Positions 1 to 8,319 are shown, counted from the first letter of the stretch. The stretch: DNA of 64,000 bases from Sphingobacteriales bacterium 50-39 (GCA_001898505.1 MKTZ01000008.1:248001-312000); one strand, 5' to 3'. The notes: generated by a model from the sequence alone, not told the origin. Translations and numbers: made by a program.

Positions 1-1406
1 ATGCTGAATGGGTCAGCGGCAGCAAAGATAGCTTTGCGTCGAGGCATCCCTGGTGGAATACCTTTTATAAGGACAAGGCGAATTTTTACGAGGTGAATGA
101 AAAGGATTTTTTTCTGGCTGTCAATCCTGTCATTCAGCAGACCCAGTCGGTGGAGACGGGCAATAAGTCCCGCGTTTTTCTCAACTCCAAGGGGCTTACT
201 ATCCGGGGTCTGATCGCGGGCAAGCTGGGTTTTTCAGCTTATCTTACGGACAACCAGGAGCGGGGGCCGCAATATGTGATGGATCGCATAGCCCAGTTCA
301 ATGCGGTGCCGGGCGCGGGATATTATAAGCCCTTTAAGCAGACGGGGGTGGATTATTATGACAACCGGGCATCCATCTACTTCAATGCCTGGAAATATTT
401 CGATTTTCAATTCGGATACGACAAGAACTTTATTGGGAATGGGTACCGCAGCCTCTTTCTCAGCGACTATGCCGCCCCTTATCTTTTTCTGAAATTCAAT
501 CTTCGGGTCTGGAAGCTGAATTACCAGAACATCTTTATGGAGCTGATCAGCCAGCATTTGTTGGGTGATTACCAATATCCGAAGAAATATGCCACGATCC
601 ACCATCTCACTGTCAATGCGACGCCCTGGCTTACCCTGGGGCTTTATGAGAACATCGTGTTCAGCCGTCCCGATCACTACGATTTCACCTATCTCAACCC
701 GGTGATCTTTTTGCCGTCGGCACAGCAGCAGAATGGCTCGCCCGACAAGACTACGGTGGGGTTTGATTTCAAGGCCAATGTCGGACATGCAACGCAGTTC
801 TACGGGCAGCTGCTTATCAATGAATTTGTCCTGAGGGAGATCCGCCATTATTCAAGGGGATGGTGGGGGAATAAACAGGGACTTCAACTGGGCGTAAAAT
901 ATATCGATGCTTTTGGAGTAAAGAACCTGGACCTGCAGGCGGAGACCAATATTGTAAGGCCCTATACGTATCAGCATGATGATTCGGTCGCCAACTACAG
1001 CCATTACAACCAGCAGCTCGCACATCCTCTGGGCGCCAATTTCGCGGAGTTCATCGCCATTGCTCATTATCAGCCCGCCTATAAATGGACGCTGGAAGGG
1101 AAGATCATTTATTATAAGCAAGGGCTCGATTCCGCCGGCGTCAATTTTGGGAGCAATGTTTTGGAGAACTATACTACCCGTCCCCGGGATTATGGGTTCA
1201 GCATCGGGTCGGGCATACCCGTCAATTGCGTCAATATCTCGGGACTTGTCTCCTATGAATGGAAGGAGAATCTCTCTCTCGATCTTTCCATCCAGTACAG
1301 GAAGTTTACGGCCAATGACCCTGCAGGCGTCTATCAAAACGGCAGTTCTACCCTATTTACGGCAGGAGTACGTCTGAATATGTTCCGTCGTCAGTATGAT
1401 TATTGA
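1..1406 (+). CDS. Outer-membrane beta-barrel protein, RemB/Wzi-like (5' end missing)
   Basis: The reading frame is open from the first full codon at base 3, so the gene starts left of the window; the GTG at 93 is internal. About 468 residues are visible. They are rich in aromatic residues and in alternating polar/hydrophobic strands typical of Bacteroidota outer-membrane barrels, and end in an aromatic residue (...RRQYDY). The overall pattern recalls the gliding-motility RemB and capsule-assembly Wzi families. That assignment is from memory of the family and is not proven here. It ends 4 bp before the convergent hemolysin III gene. The function is probably at the cell surface; the substrate is unknown. 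Confidence 0.6.
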   Translation, partial: AEWVSGSKDSFASRHPWWNTFYKDKANFYEVNEKDFFLAVNPVIQQTQSVETGNKSRVFLNSKGLTIRGLIAGKLGFSAYLTDNQERGPQYVMDRIAQFNAVPGAGYYKPFKQTGVDYYDNRASIYFNAWKYFDFQFGYDKNFIGNGYRSLFLSDYAAPYLFLKFNLRVWKLNYQNIFMELISQHLLGDYQYPKKYATIHHLTVNATPWLTLGLYENIVFSRPDHYDFTYLNPVIFLPSAQQQNGSPDKTTVGFDFKANVGHATQFYGQLLINEFVLREIRHYSRGWWGNKQGLQLGVKYIDAFGVKNLDLQAETNIVRPYTYQHDDSVANYSHYNQQLAHPLGANFAEFIAIAHYQPAYKWTLEGKIIYYKQGLDSAGVNFGSNVLENYTTRPRDYGFSIGSGIPVNCVNISGLVSYEWKENLSLDLSIQYRKFTANDPAGVYQNGSSTLFTAGVRLNMFRRQYDY

Positions 1407-1410
1407 GCGA

Positions 1411-2037
1411 TCACATCGCCAATAGTACCGCCACATAATGGCAAAGCGCCGCGGCCAATACAAATGCATGCCATACTGCGTGCGTGTATCGGTATTTGTC
1501 CCAGAGGTAGAAGACTGCGCCGATGGAATAAAGTATGGCGCCGATGATGACCAGCGTAAGCACTTCCTGTGGAAGGTGGTCAAAGAACCTACGGCCTCCG
1601 ACCACCATGATCCAGCCCATGGCGAGGTAGATGATAGTCGAGATGATCTCGAACCGGCCCGTAAACAATATTTTAAAGACCACTCCTGCGGCGGTCAGGG
1701 ACCATAGAATGGTCAAAAGGGTCATGCCGAAGGGATTGTTCATGTATACCAGCAGGAATGGAGTATAGGTGCCGGCGATGAAGAAGTAAATGCTTATGTG
1801 GTCGAAGATCTTTAAGGTTCTTTTTTGGCGCGGTTTTTTTGCCAGGTGATAGAGGGTGCTGGCGACGAAGGCCAGCAGAAAGCAAAATCCGTAGATGCAA
1901 CAACCGACGAGGCCTTTGGTATTGTCATGGAGGGTGGCTATTCCGGGAAGGGCCGGGAGCGCTGCGAGTCCGAACAACACACCTGCAGCGTGTGTAAGAC
2001 CGTTGACCAATTCCTGATGACGGGTGTAACTCTCCAT
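1411..2037 (-). CDS. Hemolysin III / PAQR family membrane protein
   Basis: A 208-residue integral membrane protein with about seven hydrophobic segments. It carries the family signatures: ELVNGLTH near the N-terminus, STLYH around residue 75, DHISIYFFIAGTYTPF in the middle, and HAVWHAF...CHY near the end. The conserved histidines are the putative metal site of the PAQR superfamily. I chose the ATG at 2037 (MESYTRHQE) over the TTG 18 bases upstream because homologues start just before the first helix. Despite the family name, most members are not proven toxins. It is convergent with the upstream barrel gene and has no clear operon partner. Confidence 0.88.
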   Translation of the reverse strand: MESYTRHQELVNGLTHAAGVLFGLAALPALPGIATLHDNTKGLVGCCIYGFCFLLAFVASTLYHLAKKPRQKRTLKIFDHISIYFFIAGTYTPFLLVYMNNPFGMTLLTILWSLTAAGVVFKILFTGRFEIISTIIYLAMGWIMVVGGRRFFDHLPQEVLTLVIIGAILYSIGAVFYLWDKYRYTHAVWHAFVLAAALCHYVAVLLAM

Positions 2038-2093
2038 ACCTGCAAAATCTATCAAGGATGGTAATGCAACGATCAGACCAACTTTGGAGTCGC

Positions 2094-2843
2094 CTACCCT
2101 TCGAAGATGATGGAGAAAATGATCTGTCTGGACTTGATCTTGTCGATGACATTGGAGTATTGCAGGCTGGGGTCCCGGCTGTGAATATTCTTGATGCCCT
2201 CGCTGATCTTCAGTTCCGGGGAAAGGATAAAGACGGGAAAATAGATCTGGAAGCCCAGACCGGCCTCGACGCTAAAGTCGGAGGAGCTGAGCTTTACGAG
2301 ATTTTCCGCCTTGCGGGCTGAAGAGTTGGATGCCAGGTCATAACGGTAATTGATGCCCCCCATCATATAGACCCTGAAATTCCCGATGCGGTCCGACAGG
2401 AATTTGATCTGAGCCGGGAATCCCAGTAATAGAGATTGTATCTGCTTGGTTGCCAGCACCTGTTCGCCATCAGGGGGGTACTTGACGTGATAGGAAATGC
2501 TATTGCTGCTAAAGATGAATTCGGGGAATGCAAAGCGGAATTCCAGGTGATCGGCGACATGGAAGGTGAACATACCGGATACGCCGAAGCCGCCACTATT
2601 TAAAGGGTTGACATACAATACGCTATCGCTTTGTAAGAATTTTGGGTGTGCACTGACCTGGAAATGGGAGTTGTTGTAGAGGAAACCGATGCCCAGGTAA
2701 TATTTTTTGCTATCGTGATCCGGGAGATTCAGATAATCCCGCAATTGAGCCGATGCGCGGCCTCCCGCCATCATCAAGCTTATGACCAATAGCATTGCAT
2801 ATATACCCCTTCTCTTTGTCGACAAAAATGCGTTCAAATTCAT
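2094..2843 (-). CDS. porT: PorT/SprT-like outer-membrane protein
   Basis: A 249-residue protein with an N-terminal signal peptide (hydrophobic 15-28, ending in ASAQ) followed by a beta-rich barrel-like domain that ends in FSIIFEG. The adjacent upstream gene on the same strand is ubiE. An ubiE-porT pair is a recurrent arrangement in Bacteroidota, where PorT (SprT in Flavobacterium) is needed for type IX secretion and gliding. I name it from that context together with its length and topology; no short diagnostic motif exists. If correct, the organism has a type IX secretion system encoded elsewhere. The alternative is a generic beta-barrel of unknown role. Confidence 0.7.
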   Translation of the reverse strand: MNLNAFLSTKRRGIYAMLLVISLMMAGGRASAQLRDYLNLPDHDSKKYYLGIGFLYNNSHFQVSAHPKFLQSDSVLYVNPLNSGGFGVSGMFTFHVADHLEFRFAFPEFIFSSNSISYHVKYPPDGEQVLATKQIQSLLLGFPAQIKFLSDRIGNFRVYMMGGINYRYDLASNSSARKAENLVKLSSSDFSVEAGLGFQIYFPVFILSPELKISEGIKNIHSRDPSLQYSNVIDKIKSRQIIFSIIFEG

Positions 2844-3002
2844 AAATGACTTAAGATCAGTTATTTAAGACTAGCCCTTAACGGTGGTTATAGCCAGAGG
2901 GTAAATGTTGTCGATAGGCATGAATTAGGTAATGAAAATAAACGGCAAAAGGCGCCATTTAATTGCCGTGTTATCACCGGATAATAAAGAATTAGGAACC
3001 TG

Positions 3003-3752
3003 TTAACGGGCCTTCTCCCCTATATATATCGAGCAAATGCCCAGGCTAAGCCTTTTGAGCCGGGTATTTACATACTCACATTTATCCAGTATCCGGACAA
3101 GGTCCTTTCCTTCCGGAAAGGCTCTGATAGAATCGTTTAGATACTGGTACGCTTCTCCGCTGTGCGATACGGCCTTTCCGACGCGGGGGGCTATACGATT
3201 GCAGTAGAAGTTGTACAATTGCCGGATACCTATGATCCCGGGCTGGGAAAACTCCAGGATCACCAGCCGACCCCCCGGTCTTAGTACCCGCAGCATCTCT
3301 TTCAGGCCTTTTTCCAGGTTCTCGAAATTCCGGACGCCGAAGGCTACCGTTATGGCGTCAAAGCTATTGTCGGGCAGGCCAATGTTCTCGCTGTCCCCTT
3401 CCTGTAATGTGATGTGATCTTCCAGCCGATGGCGGGCTATCTTTTGTCTGCCGATGTCCAGCATACCCTTGGAAATATCGATGCCCGTCACCTTTTCGGG
3501 TGAGAGGTGTCGTGTCATCATGATCGCCATATCGGCTGTGCCGGTGGCTACATCCAGTATTTGCCGGGGATGCAGGTCCATCAGTTGGCGGATAGCTCTC
3601 CGTCTCCAATAGATATCGATGCCTCCGGAGAGGAAGCGATTCAGGAAGTCGTAACGGAATGCGATCCTGTCGAACATGGCAGCTATCTGCTGCTTCTTCC
3701 CCAATTCCGAGTCCTTGAATGGAACGATCTTATCATGTGAGTATTGGGCCAT
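3003..3752 (-). CDS. ubiE: Demethylmenaquinone methyltransferase (UbiE/MenG)
   Basis: A SAM-dependent C-methyltransferase that converts demethylmenaquinone to menaquinone, the last step of quinone synthesis; in Bacteroidota the menaquinone role is expected. The 249-residue protein begins MAQYSHDKIVPF and shows the family block FDRIAFRYDFLNRFLSGG (residues 27-44). The SAM-binding motif DVATGTADMA is at 67-76, and GVRNFEN and RPGGRLVILEFS lie further on. The ATG at 3752 fits the family start; a TTG seven codons upstream is in frame but unlikely. It is followed on the same strand by the porT-like gene after about 160 bp. Confidence 0.93.
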   Translation of the reverse strand: MAQYSHDKIVPFKDSELGKKQQIAAMFDRIAFRYDFLNRFLSGGIDIYWRRRAIRQLMDLHPRQILDVATGTADMAIMMTRHLSPEKVTGIDISKGMLDIGRQKIARHRLEDHITLQEGDSENIGLPDNSFDAITVAFGVRNFENLEKGLKEMLRVLRPGGRLVILEFSQPGIIGIRQLYNFYCNRIAPRVGKAVSHSGEAYQYLNDSIRAFPEGKDLVRILDKCEYVNTRLKRLSLGICSIYIGEKAR

Positions 3753-3817
3753 AGGGCAGCAAAGGTACGCCAAGCGGGGGAAAGACCATTTAAAATGGTA
3801 ACTTGCCGGCTTAAGTT

Positions 3818-4423
3818 ATGACTATACACTCAGCATCCTATATCATCAGCAGCCCGGATCATACCAAGAGTCCGGCTCCCGACAGGCCCGAGTATGCTTT
3901 TATCGGCCGGAGCAATGTCGGCAAGTCGTCTCTGATCAATATGCTGGCCGGAAATGACAAGCTGGCGAAGACTTCTGGTACTCCCGGCAAGACCCAGCTG
4001 ATCAATCATTTTTCCATCAATGACGAGTGGTATATCGTGGACCTGCCCGGCTATGGTTTTGCGAAGGTGTCCATATCGCAGCGAAAGAAATGGGAGAAGA
4101 TGATCGAGGATTATTTGCGGAAAAGGGAGAACCTGGTCAATGTTTTTGTTTTGATCGACAGCAGACACAGCCCCCAGAAGATAGATCTTGAATTTGTCAA
4201 TACCCTGCGAAAGTGGCAGGTGCCTTTTTGCCTGGTCTTCACCAAGGCTGATAAAGAAAATCAGCGGACGGTGAGCAAGAATGTAAAAGATTTTTTGGAT
4301 AAGATGCGAACGACGTGGCAATTCCTTCCACAGCATTTCGTGACCAGCGCCGTAAAAAAAATGGGGCGGGATAAGATACTTCAGCTTATCGAAGAGATGA
4401 ACGAGCCATCGGATGAGGAATAA
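3818..4423 (+). CDS. engB: Ribosome biogenesis GTPase EngB (YihA/YsxC)
   Basis: A TRAFAC-class GTPase of 201 residues that acts in late assembly of the large ribosomal subunit. All G motifs are visible: G1 GRSNVGKSS (30-38), G2 GTPGKT (54-59), G3 DLPGYG (75-80), G4 TKAD (142-145), and a G5-like TSAVKK near 170. The length matches the family. It starts at ATG 3818 and is divergent from ubiE with a 65-bp gap that must hold both promoters. It converges on the collagen-like lipoprotein gene with 9 bp between them. Confidence 0.95.
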   Translation: MTIHSASYIISSPDHTKSPAPDRPEYAFIGRSNVGKSSLINMLAGNDKLAKTSGTPGKTQLINHFSINDEWYIVDLPGYGFAKVSISQRKKWEKMIEDYLRKRENLVNVFVLIDSRHSPQKIDLEFVNTLRKWQVPFCLVFTKADKENQRTVSKNVKDFLDKMRTTWQFLPQHFVTSAVKKMGRDKILQLIEEMNEPSDEE

Positions 4424-4432
4424 CCGGTGGTC

Positions 4433-4924
4433 CTAATTTTTGATCTGGAAGTCCTCCCATTGGGGGGCTGTACCAATCCTGCCGTTGGTAATGACATTGT
4501 TGTTATAGATCCTCGATACTCTTGCTTTTGCATAAACCTCGCCGGGACCAGTTTTATCGATGTAAATATTTACCTTATTGGAGGAATAGGACATGCTGAC
4601 GCGGTATTGGGTTGATCCTCCTACGCCATCACCGGGTATAAAATACCATCTGGTCAGCGGTTCGTAATACAGATAGACCAGCCAGGTAGAGTGGTTCATA
4701 GTGTCCTGGGTAGTAGCGATCTGGAGCTGGGAGTAGTTGACATTAAGGTTTTGAACACCAAAATCATATTGGGTGACATTGGCGTTGCCCTGGATTCCTT
4801 GCGGTCCCTGAGGACCTGCCGGGCCTTGTTGTCCTTGCGGGCCGGTGTCGCCCTTTTTACAGGAAGCCACGAGTACTATGATAGTCAAGATGAATAGATA
4901 TGTTCTCTTGAAGTGCGTCAGCAT
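4433..4924 (-). CDS. Collagen-like repeat lipoprotein
   Basis: A 163-residue exported lipoprotein. A hydrophobic signal (9-21) ends in LVASC with the lipid-bearing Cys at 22. It is followed directly by eight Gly-X-Y triplets (25-48, such as GPQ, GPA, GIQ), as in bacterial collagen-like proteins. The remaining 115 residues (from about 49) form a mixed beta-rich domain I do not recognise, containing YFIPGDG and VNIYIDKTGPGEV. Such proteins are usually displayed in the outer membrane, and the triplets may drive trimerisation. A good Bacteroidota promoter lies just upstream, so it is probably a single-gene unit. Confidence 0.75.
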   Translation of the reverse strand: MLTHFKRTYLFILTIIVLVASCKKGDTGPQGQQGPAGPQGPQGIQGNANVTQYDFGVQNLNVNYSQLQIATTQDTMNHSTWLVYLYYEPLTRWYFIPGDGVGGSTQYRVSMSYSSNKVNIYIDKTGPGEVYAKARVSRIYNNNVITNGRIGTAPQWEDFQIKN

Positions 4925-4940
4925 TGAAAGTCAGTTTGCA

Positions 4941-4970
4941 CAAAAATAGCTTTGCCTGTATGGGAAGCAA
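4941..4970 (-). promoter_or_regulatory. Promoter of the collagen-like lipoprotein gene
   Basis: On the minus strand TTG (4968-4970), a 19-nt spacer and TATTTTTG (4941-4948) match the Bacteroidota sigma-ABfr consensus TTTG/TTG-N19-TAnnTTTG. The -7 box lies 16 bp before the ATG at 4924. Confidence 0.6.
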
Positions 4971-5031
4971 TCCCCTTTTTGAGCTAGTCTTTCCTGTGGA
5001 TGCTGTCAGATTGGGGGAGACAATTCCTTGC

Positions 5032-5085
5032 GTCGTGATGGGGTCACGACTGTGAGTGGAAAGGACGTACGGGCCACAGCCCGTA
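5032..5085. repeat. Two REP-like hairpins
   Basis: GTCGTGA/TCACGAC (5032-5038 and 5044-5050) and TACGGGC/GCCCGTA (5068-5074 and 5079-5085, loop CACA) are perfect inverted repeats. They lie between the YkuK and lipoprotein genes and belong to the dispersed hairpin family described in the findings. Confidence 0.6.
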
Positions 5086-5114
5086 AAGATCAATTCCGGA
5101 CCATGCCGGGGTTG

Positions 5115-5588
5115 TTAGTTCACGACCTTATTCGCGCAGCTGCTGCTGGCAAATGCTTCCGGTTTTGCCTTGAAGGCAAAGCCCATACCCAGTATGTAGC
5201 CCATTGCTTCTTTCAGCGCGTCGTTGCTCTTGAAATGCGGGTTCGTGTTGATGTCGGCATGTACTTCCATGTCCACATCATACTTGGAAAAGAGGTTGCA
5301 TAATTCGTAGGCAATCTCGATGCTTTTGGCAACTTCCACCAGCATACGCTCTTTGATCGTATACTGATGCCTGGTCTTCTCGTTGTGAATGAACATGAAA
5401 CCTCCATGTCCTTCACGAAGAAAAACAATTACCGTAGCAAATTCCGTTTCAAGACCTTTTACCTGGGAGTCGGTGCCGATGCAGACTTTAAGGCGATAGC
5501 CTTTTTCTGTTTCACGTCTGATCGCGTTTTCAACAGCTTCGATGATGGGTAGTTCGATCGGGTCGCCATTAAATTTTCGCCATAGCAT
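5115..5588 (-). CDS. RNase H-like YkuK family protein (DUF458)
   Basis: A 157-residue cytoplasmic protein of the YkuK/DUF458 family, which adopts an RNase H-like fold. Visible acidic positions that fit such an active site are D in CIGTDSQVKG (about residue 40) and E and D in MEVHADINTN (about 107-113). The family's biological role is unsettled. The length is normal. A promoter-like sequence lies upstream at 5605-5635, so the gene may be transcribed alone rather than from the CoA-binding gene. Confidence 0.8.
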   Translation of the reverse strand: MLWRKFNGDPIELPIIEAVENAIRRETEKGYRLKVCIGTDSQVKGLETEFATVIVFLREGHGGFMFIHNEKTRHQYTIKERMLVEVAKSIEIAYELCNLFSKYDVDMEVHADINTNPHFKSNDALKEAMGYILGMGFAFKAKPEAFASSSCANKVVN

Positions 5589-5604
5589 ATAATAAAGGAT
5601 TTTT

Positions 5605-5635
5605 CGAATTTAACGAAAAAGCGGCTATTATCAAA
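5605..5635 (-). promoter_or_regulatory. Putative promoter of the YkuK gene
   Basis: On the minus strand TTTG (5632-5635), 19 nt, then TAAATTCG (5605-5612), one mismatch from TAnnTTTG. It lies 17 bp before the start codon at 5588. Confidence 0.45.
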
Positions 5636-5681
5636 ATCGTATAGAGATTATTGTAGTGTTAAGTCTGCCGGCTGGGTATGT

Positions 5682-6053
5682 TCAGTACTGTCCGGTGCTT
5701 AGGAGGACGAGGGTACAGGCTTCAACAGGAACGATATCATGATCCTTTGCAAGCTGCTCCAGCTCCGGGTTTTCGGCGCCCGGGTTAAAGATGATGCGGC
5801 GGGGGTGGAGGCGTAGGATATAGTCGTAATATTCCTGTTGGGCCCCGGGGTTCAGGTAGAGCGTTACCGTATCCACGGCGGGGAAGTCCTTTTTCTCCGT
5901 GTCTATGTCTACGTCGGCCACCCTGACCTGTTTTTTGCCGATGGCCACAACGGGATGGCCTTTGCTACGCAGGCGATTCACCGCCAGGTAGCTGTAACGT
6001 TGAGGATTGTTGGAGGCGCCCAGCACCAGCGTCTTTTTGGATTGATCGGCCAT
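5682..6053 (-). CDS. CoA-binding protein (YccU-like)
   Basis: A 123-residue stand-alone CoA-binding Rossmann domain. The nucleotide loop is VLGASNNPQRYSY (about 11-23), followed by VVAIGKK and the family ending IIFNPGAENPELEQLAKDHDIVPVEACTLVLL in slightly divergent form. Homologues such as E. coli YccU bind CoA, but their physiological role is poorly known. It lies downstream of the desaturase gene on the same strand (71-bp gap) and may share its transcript. Confidence 0.85.
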   Translation of the reverse strand: MADQSKKTLVLGASNNPQRYSYLAVNRLRSKGHPVVAIGKKQVRVADVDIDTEKKDFPAVDTVTLYLNPGAQQEYYDYILRLHPRRIIFNPGAENPELEQLAKDHDIVPVEACTLVLLSTGQY

Positions 6054-6124
6054 GTTTTACGTACGGGATCTCTTGGTCCTTGTTAAAATTAACAATTATC
6101 CCTTGCATCTTGTTTGGATCTGCT

Positions 6125-6712
6125 TTAAAATACTTCTTTGACAGTGACATCGGGCAGCGCTTCGCGGATACGGGCGGCCAGAATGGGGAGCTTGATGGTG
6201 GGTACGCCTGGGAACAGATGATGTTCCAGGTGATAGAACATATTATAGGTGAGCCTGTTCTTCCATTGCCGGCTCAGGGTGCGGGCAAATACTTCTTCAT
6301 CACAGTCATGGTGTACTGTCCATACGGCAAAGAACCCGGTGAGCAACTCGCCGGCGAGCATAGCCAGCACATGATATTGGAGAAAGGTAATGTGCCGGAA
6401 GAATACGGCTATAATGAAGGCAGCGATGGCAACCAGCATCAGCACGCTGTTGGAGAGCAGGGTCAACGCTGTGAGGAGGCGGGGAGTACCCAATGTATGG
6501 TGAAAGCCATTGTGCACCTGTCTCAGGCCCGTGAGAAAAAAGATAAAGGAAAAGGGCAGGGCCGCGAGATAGTAGTGCTTCCAGGCCAGCAGGCAGGAAA
6601 TGATCAGCCAGGGCAGGGTAATGGAATTTTCGATGATCATTTCAAGCGGGGACAGATGTGTAAGGTCTTTCCATTGGACGGTCCGAAGCCGTCGATCTTG
6701 TAGCAGGCTCAT
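6125..6712 (-). CDS. Fatty acid desaturase-like protein, unusually short
   Basis: A 195-residue membrane protein of the fatty acid desaturase/hydroxylase superfamily, which uses a di-iron centre held by three histidine boxes. Visible boxes are HNGFHH (67-72), the family motif TVHHDCDEE (132-140) and the terminal HLEHH (161-165) in MFYHLEHHLFPGVP. In full-length relatives about 70 residues containing an HxxHH-type box stand between the first box and the last helices. Here residues 73-90 run straight into the next helix, so the middle box appears to be missing (inference). I start at ATG 6712; an in-frame alternative start at 6856 would overlap the upstream gene. It probably forms an operon with the TIGR01777 gene (26-bp gap). 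Confidence 0.72.
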   Translation of the reverse strand: MSLLQDRRLRTVQWKDLTHLSPLEMIIENSITLPWLIISCLLAWKHYYLAALPFSFIFFLTGLRQVHNGFHHTLGTPRLLTALTLLSNSVLMLVAIAAFIIAVFFRHITFLQYHVLAMLAGELLTGFFAVWTVHHDCDEEVFARTLSRQWKNRLTYNMFYHLEHHLFPGVPTIKLPILAARIREALPDVTVKEVF

Positions 6713-6738
6713 GGCGGGGAGATTGAATGGTGATGGGA

Positions 6739-7704
6739 TTAAAATAGATGATACTTTCTTCTGGGAATTTTTTCCAGCACGGATCTTATCGCGTCTTCCG
6801 CCTCTGTATACCGGAAGATGAATCCTGCGTCCTGCAGCTTTGTCGGCAGCACCCAACGACTCTTTAATATCAGCTCCGTCTCGGTGCCGATGAGCCAGGC
6901 GCCCAGCTTCAACATCCAGGTAAAGGCCGGCAATCCTATGCGATGGCCCGATGCCTTGCGCAGCGTGCGCATAAACTCTTTATTGCTGAGAGGATGAGGG
7001 GAACAGACATTATATACGCCCTCCAGCCTGTTGCGCTCGTAGATCCATTTTATGGCTCTGCAGAGGTCGTCGATATGTACCCAGCTATACATCTGGCGGC
7101 CATTGCCCTGTCTTCCACTCAGTCCGAACTTCAGCAGGCGGAGATAGGGTGTGAAGACGCCGCCATTGCCCAGGGTGATGGCTATGCGTAAGGCTATCTT
7201 GCGGGTAAAGGGAGCGCGCTGCTGTTCAAAGGTCTCTTCCCATTTTTTACATACCTGTACGGAAAAGTCGTCTTCAAATTCACCGGTATATTCATCCTGC
7301 GGGTGATCTTCTGCGTGGCGGTAGATGGTGGCGGAGGCGGCATTGATCCATACTTTTGGAGGTGTGACGGCATCCCGTATGGCCAGGCCGAGGGCCCTGG
7401 TGCTGTCGGTGCGGCTATCAAAGATAGCCTGTTTGTTTTTTGGCGTGTAACGGCAGTTGACGCTCTTGCCTGCGAGATTGATCACCATGTCGCAGCCGTC
7501 GATGGCCTGGGCCCAGGACTTTTCCACCCGGAGCCCATCCCACCGGAGATACTGGATGCGGTAGCCGTCGACGGCCGTGAGGAGCTTTTTGCCGGACAGA
7601 TGCCGGCCGAGGATCACTATCTCGTTGTTCCTGCCAAAGAAGGCGGCCAGCGCCTGACCGATGAAACCCGTTCCGCCTGCGATGACGATCTTTTTATTGT
7701 TCAT
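6739..7704 (-). CDS. TIGR01777 family NAD(P)-dependent epimerase-like oxidoreductase
   Basis: A 321-residue extended short-chain dehydrogenase of the TIGR01777 (YfcH) type. The dinucleotide motif GGTGFIG is at 10-16 and NLAGKSVN around 76. The family signatures SATIYR, WVHIDD and GVYNVCSPHPLSN follow. The substrate is unknown; such proteins are often called sugar-nucleotide epimerases on weak grounds. It is first in a probable operon with the desaturase gene. A TTTCAA-N6-TTGAAA operator lies 24-50 bp upstream of its ATG, which suggests control by the GbsR-like regulator next door. A paralogue lies at 58862-59815. Confidence 0.88.
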   Translation of the reverse strand: MNNKKIVIAGGTGFIGQALAAFFGRNNEIVILGRHLSGKKLLTAVDGYRIQYLRWDGLRVEKSWAQAIDGCDMVINLAGKSVNCRYTPKNKQAIFDSRTDSTRALGLAIRDAVTPPKVWINAASATIYRHAEDHPQDEYTGEFEDDFSVQVCKKWEETFEQQRAPFTRKIALRIAITLGNGGVFTPYLRLLKFGLSGRQGNGRQMYSWVHIDDLCRAIKWIYERNRLEGVYNVCSPHPLSNKEFMRTLRKASGHRIGLPAFTWMLKLGAWLIGTETELILKSRWVLPTKLQDAGFIFRYTEAEDAIRSVLEKIPRRKYHLF

Positions 7705-7727
7705 GATCGGTGATTTTAATCTTTATG

Positions 7728-7754
7728 TTTCTGAAATTTCAATAAATATTGAAA
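7728..7754. promoter_or_regulatory. Operator 1, TTTCAA-N6-TTGAAA palindrome
   Basis: TTTCAAT-AAAT-ATTGAAA (7737-7754) is a perfect inverted repeat preceded by TTTCTGAA. The same 27-nt arrangement, with only five differing positions, recurs at 8378-8404 upstream of the regulator gene. It probably binds the GbsR/MarR-type protein encoded between the two copies. Confidence 0.65.
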
Positions 7755-7765
7755 TATTAAAACCA

Positions 7766-7786
7766 AATAAAAGCCGCATTTGCGGC
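7766..7786 (-). terminator. Rho-independent terminator of the GbsR-like gene
   Basis: On the minus strand GCCGCA-AA-TGCGGC (7773-7786) is followed by TTTTATT. It starts 14 bp after the regulator's stop codon and separates that gene from the TIGR01777 operon. Confidence 0.7.
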
Positions 7787-7800
7787 GAGCGGCGAGTCGA

Positions 7801-8319
7801 TCAGTCCCTTTTGCCTGCGAACAGTTTCATCAGGCTGCCCAGGAACCAGTGCTCATCCGCCCTGATCATCGTATCCAGGGTCTTATCGGCCTGGTCGCTG
7901 AACTTACGGATATTGTTGATCGTGTCTGTAAAGGTCTTTACTGCCTTGTCGCGCTTGTCGCCTTCGACCTCGCTCAGCTCCTTCAGCACGGGTATCATCA
8001 GGTCCAGCTCTCTTTTCTTCCTTTCTTTTACGATCTGTCTGGCCACTTTCCAGATGTCTTTTTCGGCGGAGAAATATTCCTTTCTTTCACCCGGCCGGAT
8101 CACTTTCTGCACCAGACCCCAGTCTATGAGCTCACGGACATTCATATTCGCATTGCCGCGGCTGATGCTCAGCTCTTCCATCACTTCGTCTGCGCTGAGG
8201 GGGTCGGGGCTTATCAACAGAAGGGCGTGTATCTGCGCCATTGTCCGATTGATCCCCCAGTTGGTCCCGAACCGACCCCAGTCGGCGATAAACTTTGCTT
8301 TTGCTTCTGCTAGCGTCAT
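7801..8319 (-). CDS. GbsR/MarR family transcriptional regulator
   Basis: A 172-residue DNA-binding protein. A winged helix-turn-helix spans about 25-95, with LSADEVMEELSISRGNANMN as the recognition helix region and VIRPGERKEYFSAEKDIW as the wing. A C-terminal alpha-helical dimerisation segment follows. This layout is typical of GbsR-type members of the MarR superfamily. The matching palindromes in its own upstream region (8378-8404) and before the next operon (7728-7754) suggest autoregulation plus control of the oxidoreductase-desaturase genes. The ligand is unknown. Confidence 0.85.
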   Translation of the reverse strand: MTLAEAKAKFIADWGRFGTNWGINRTMAQIHALLLISPDPLSADEVMEELSISRGNANMNVRELIDWGLVQKVIRPGERKEYFSAEKDIWKVARQIVKERKKRELDLMIPVLKELSEVEGDKRDKAVKTFTDTINNIRKFSDQADKTLDTMIRADEHWFLGSLMKLFAGKRD

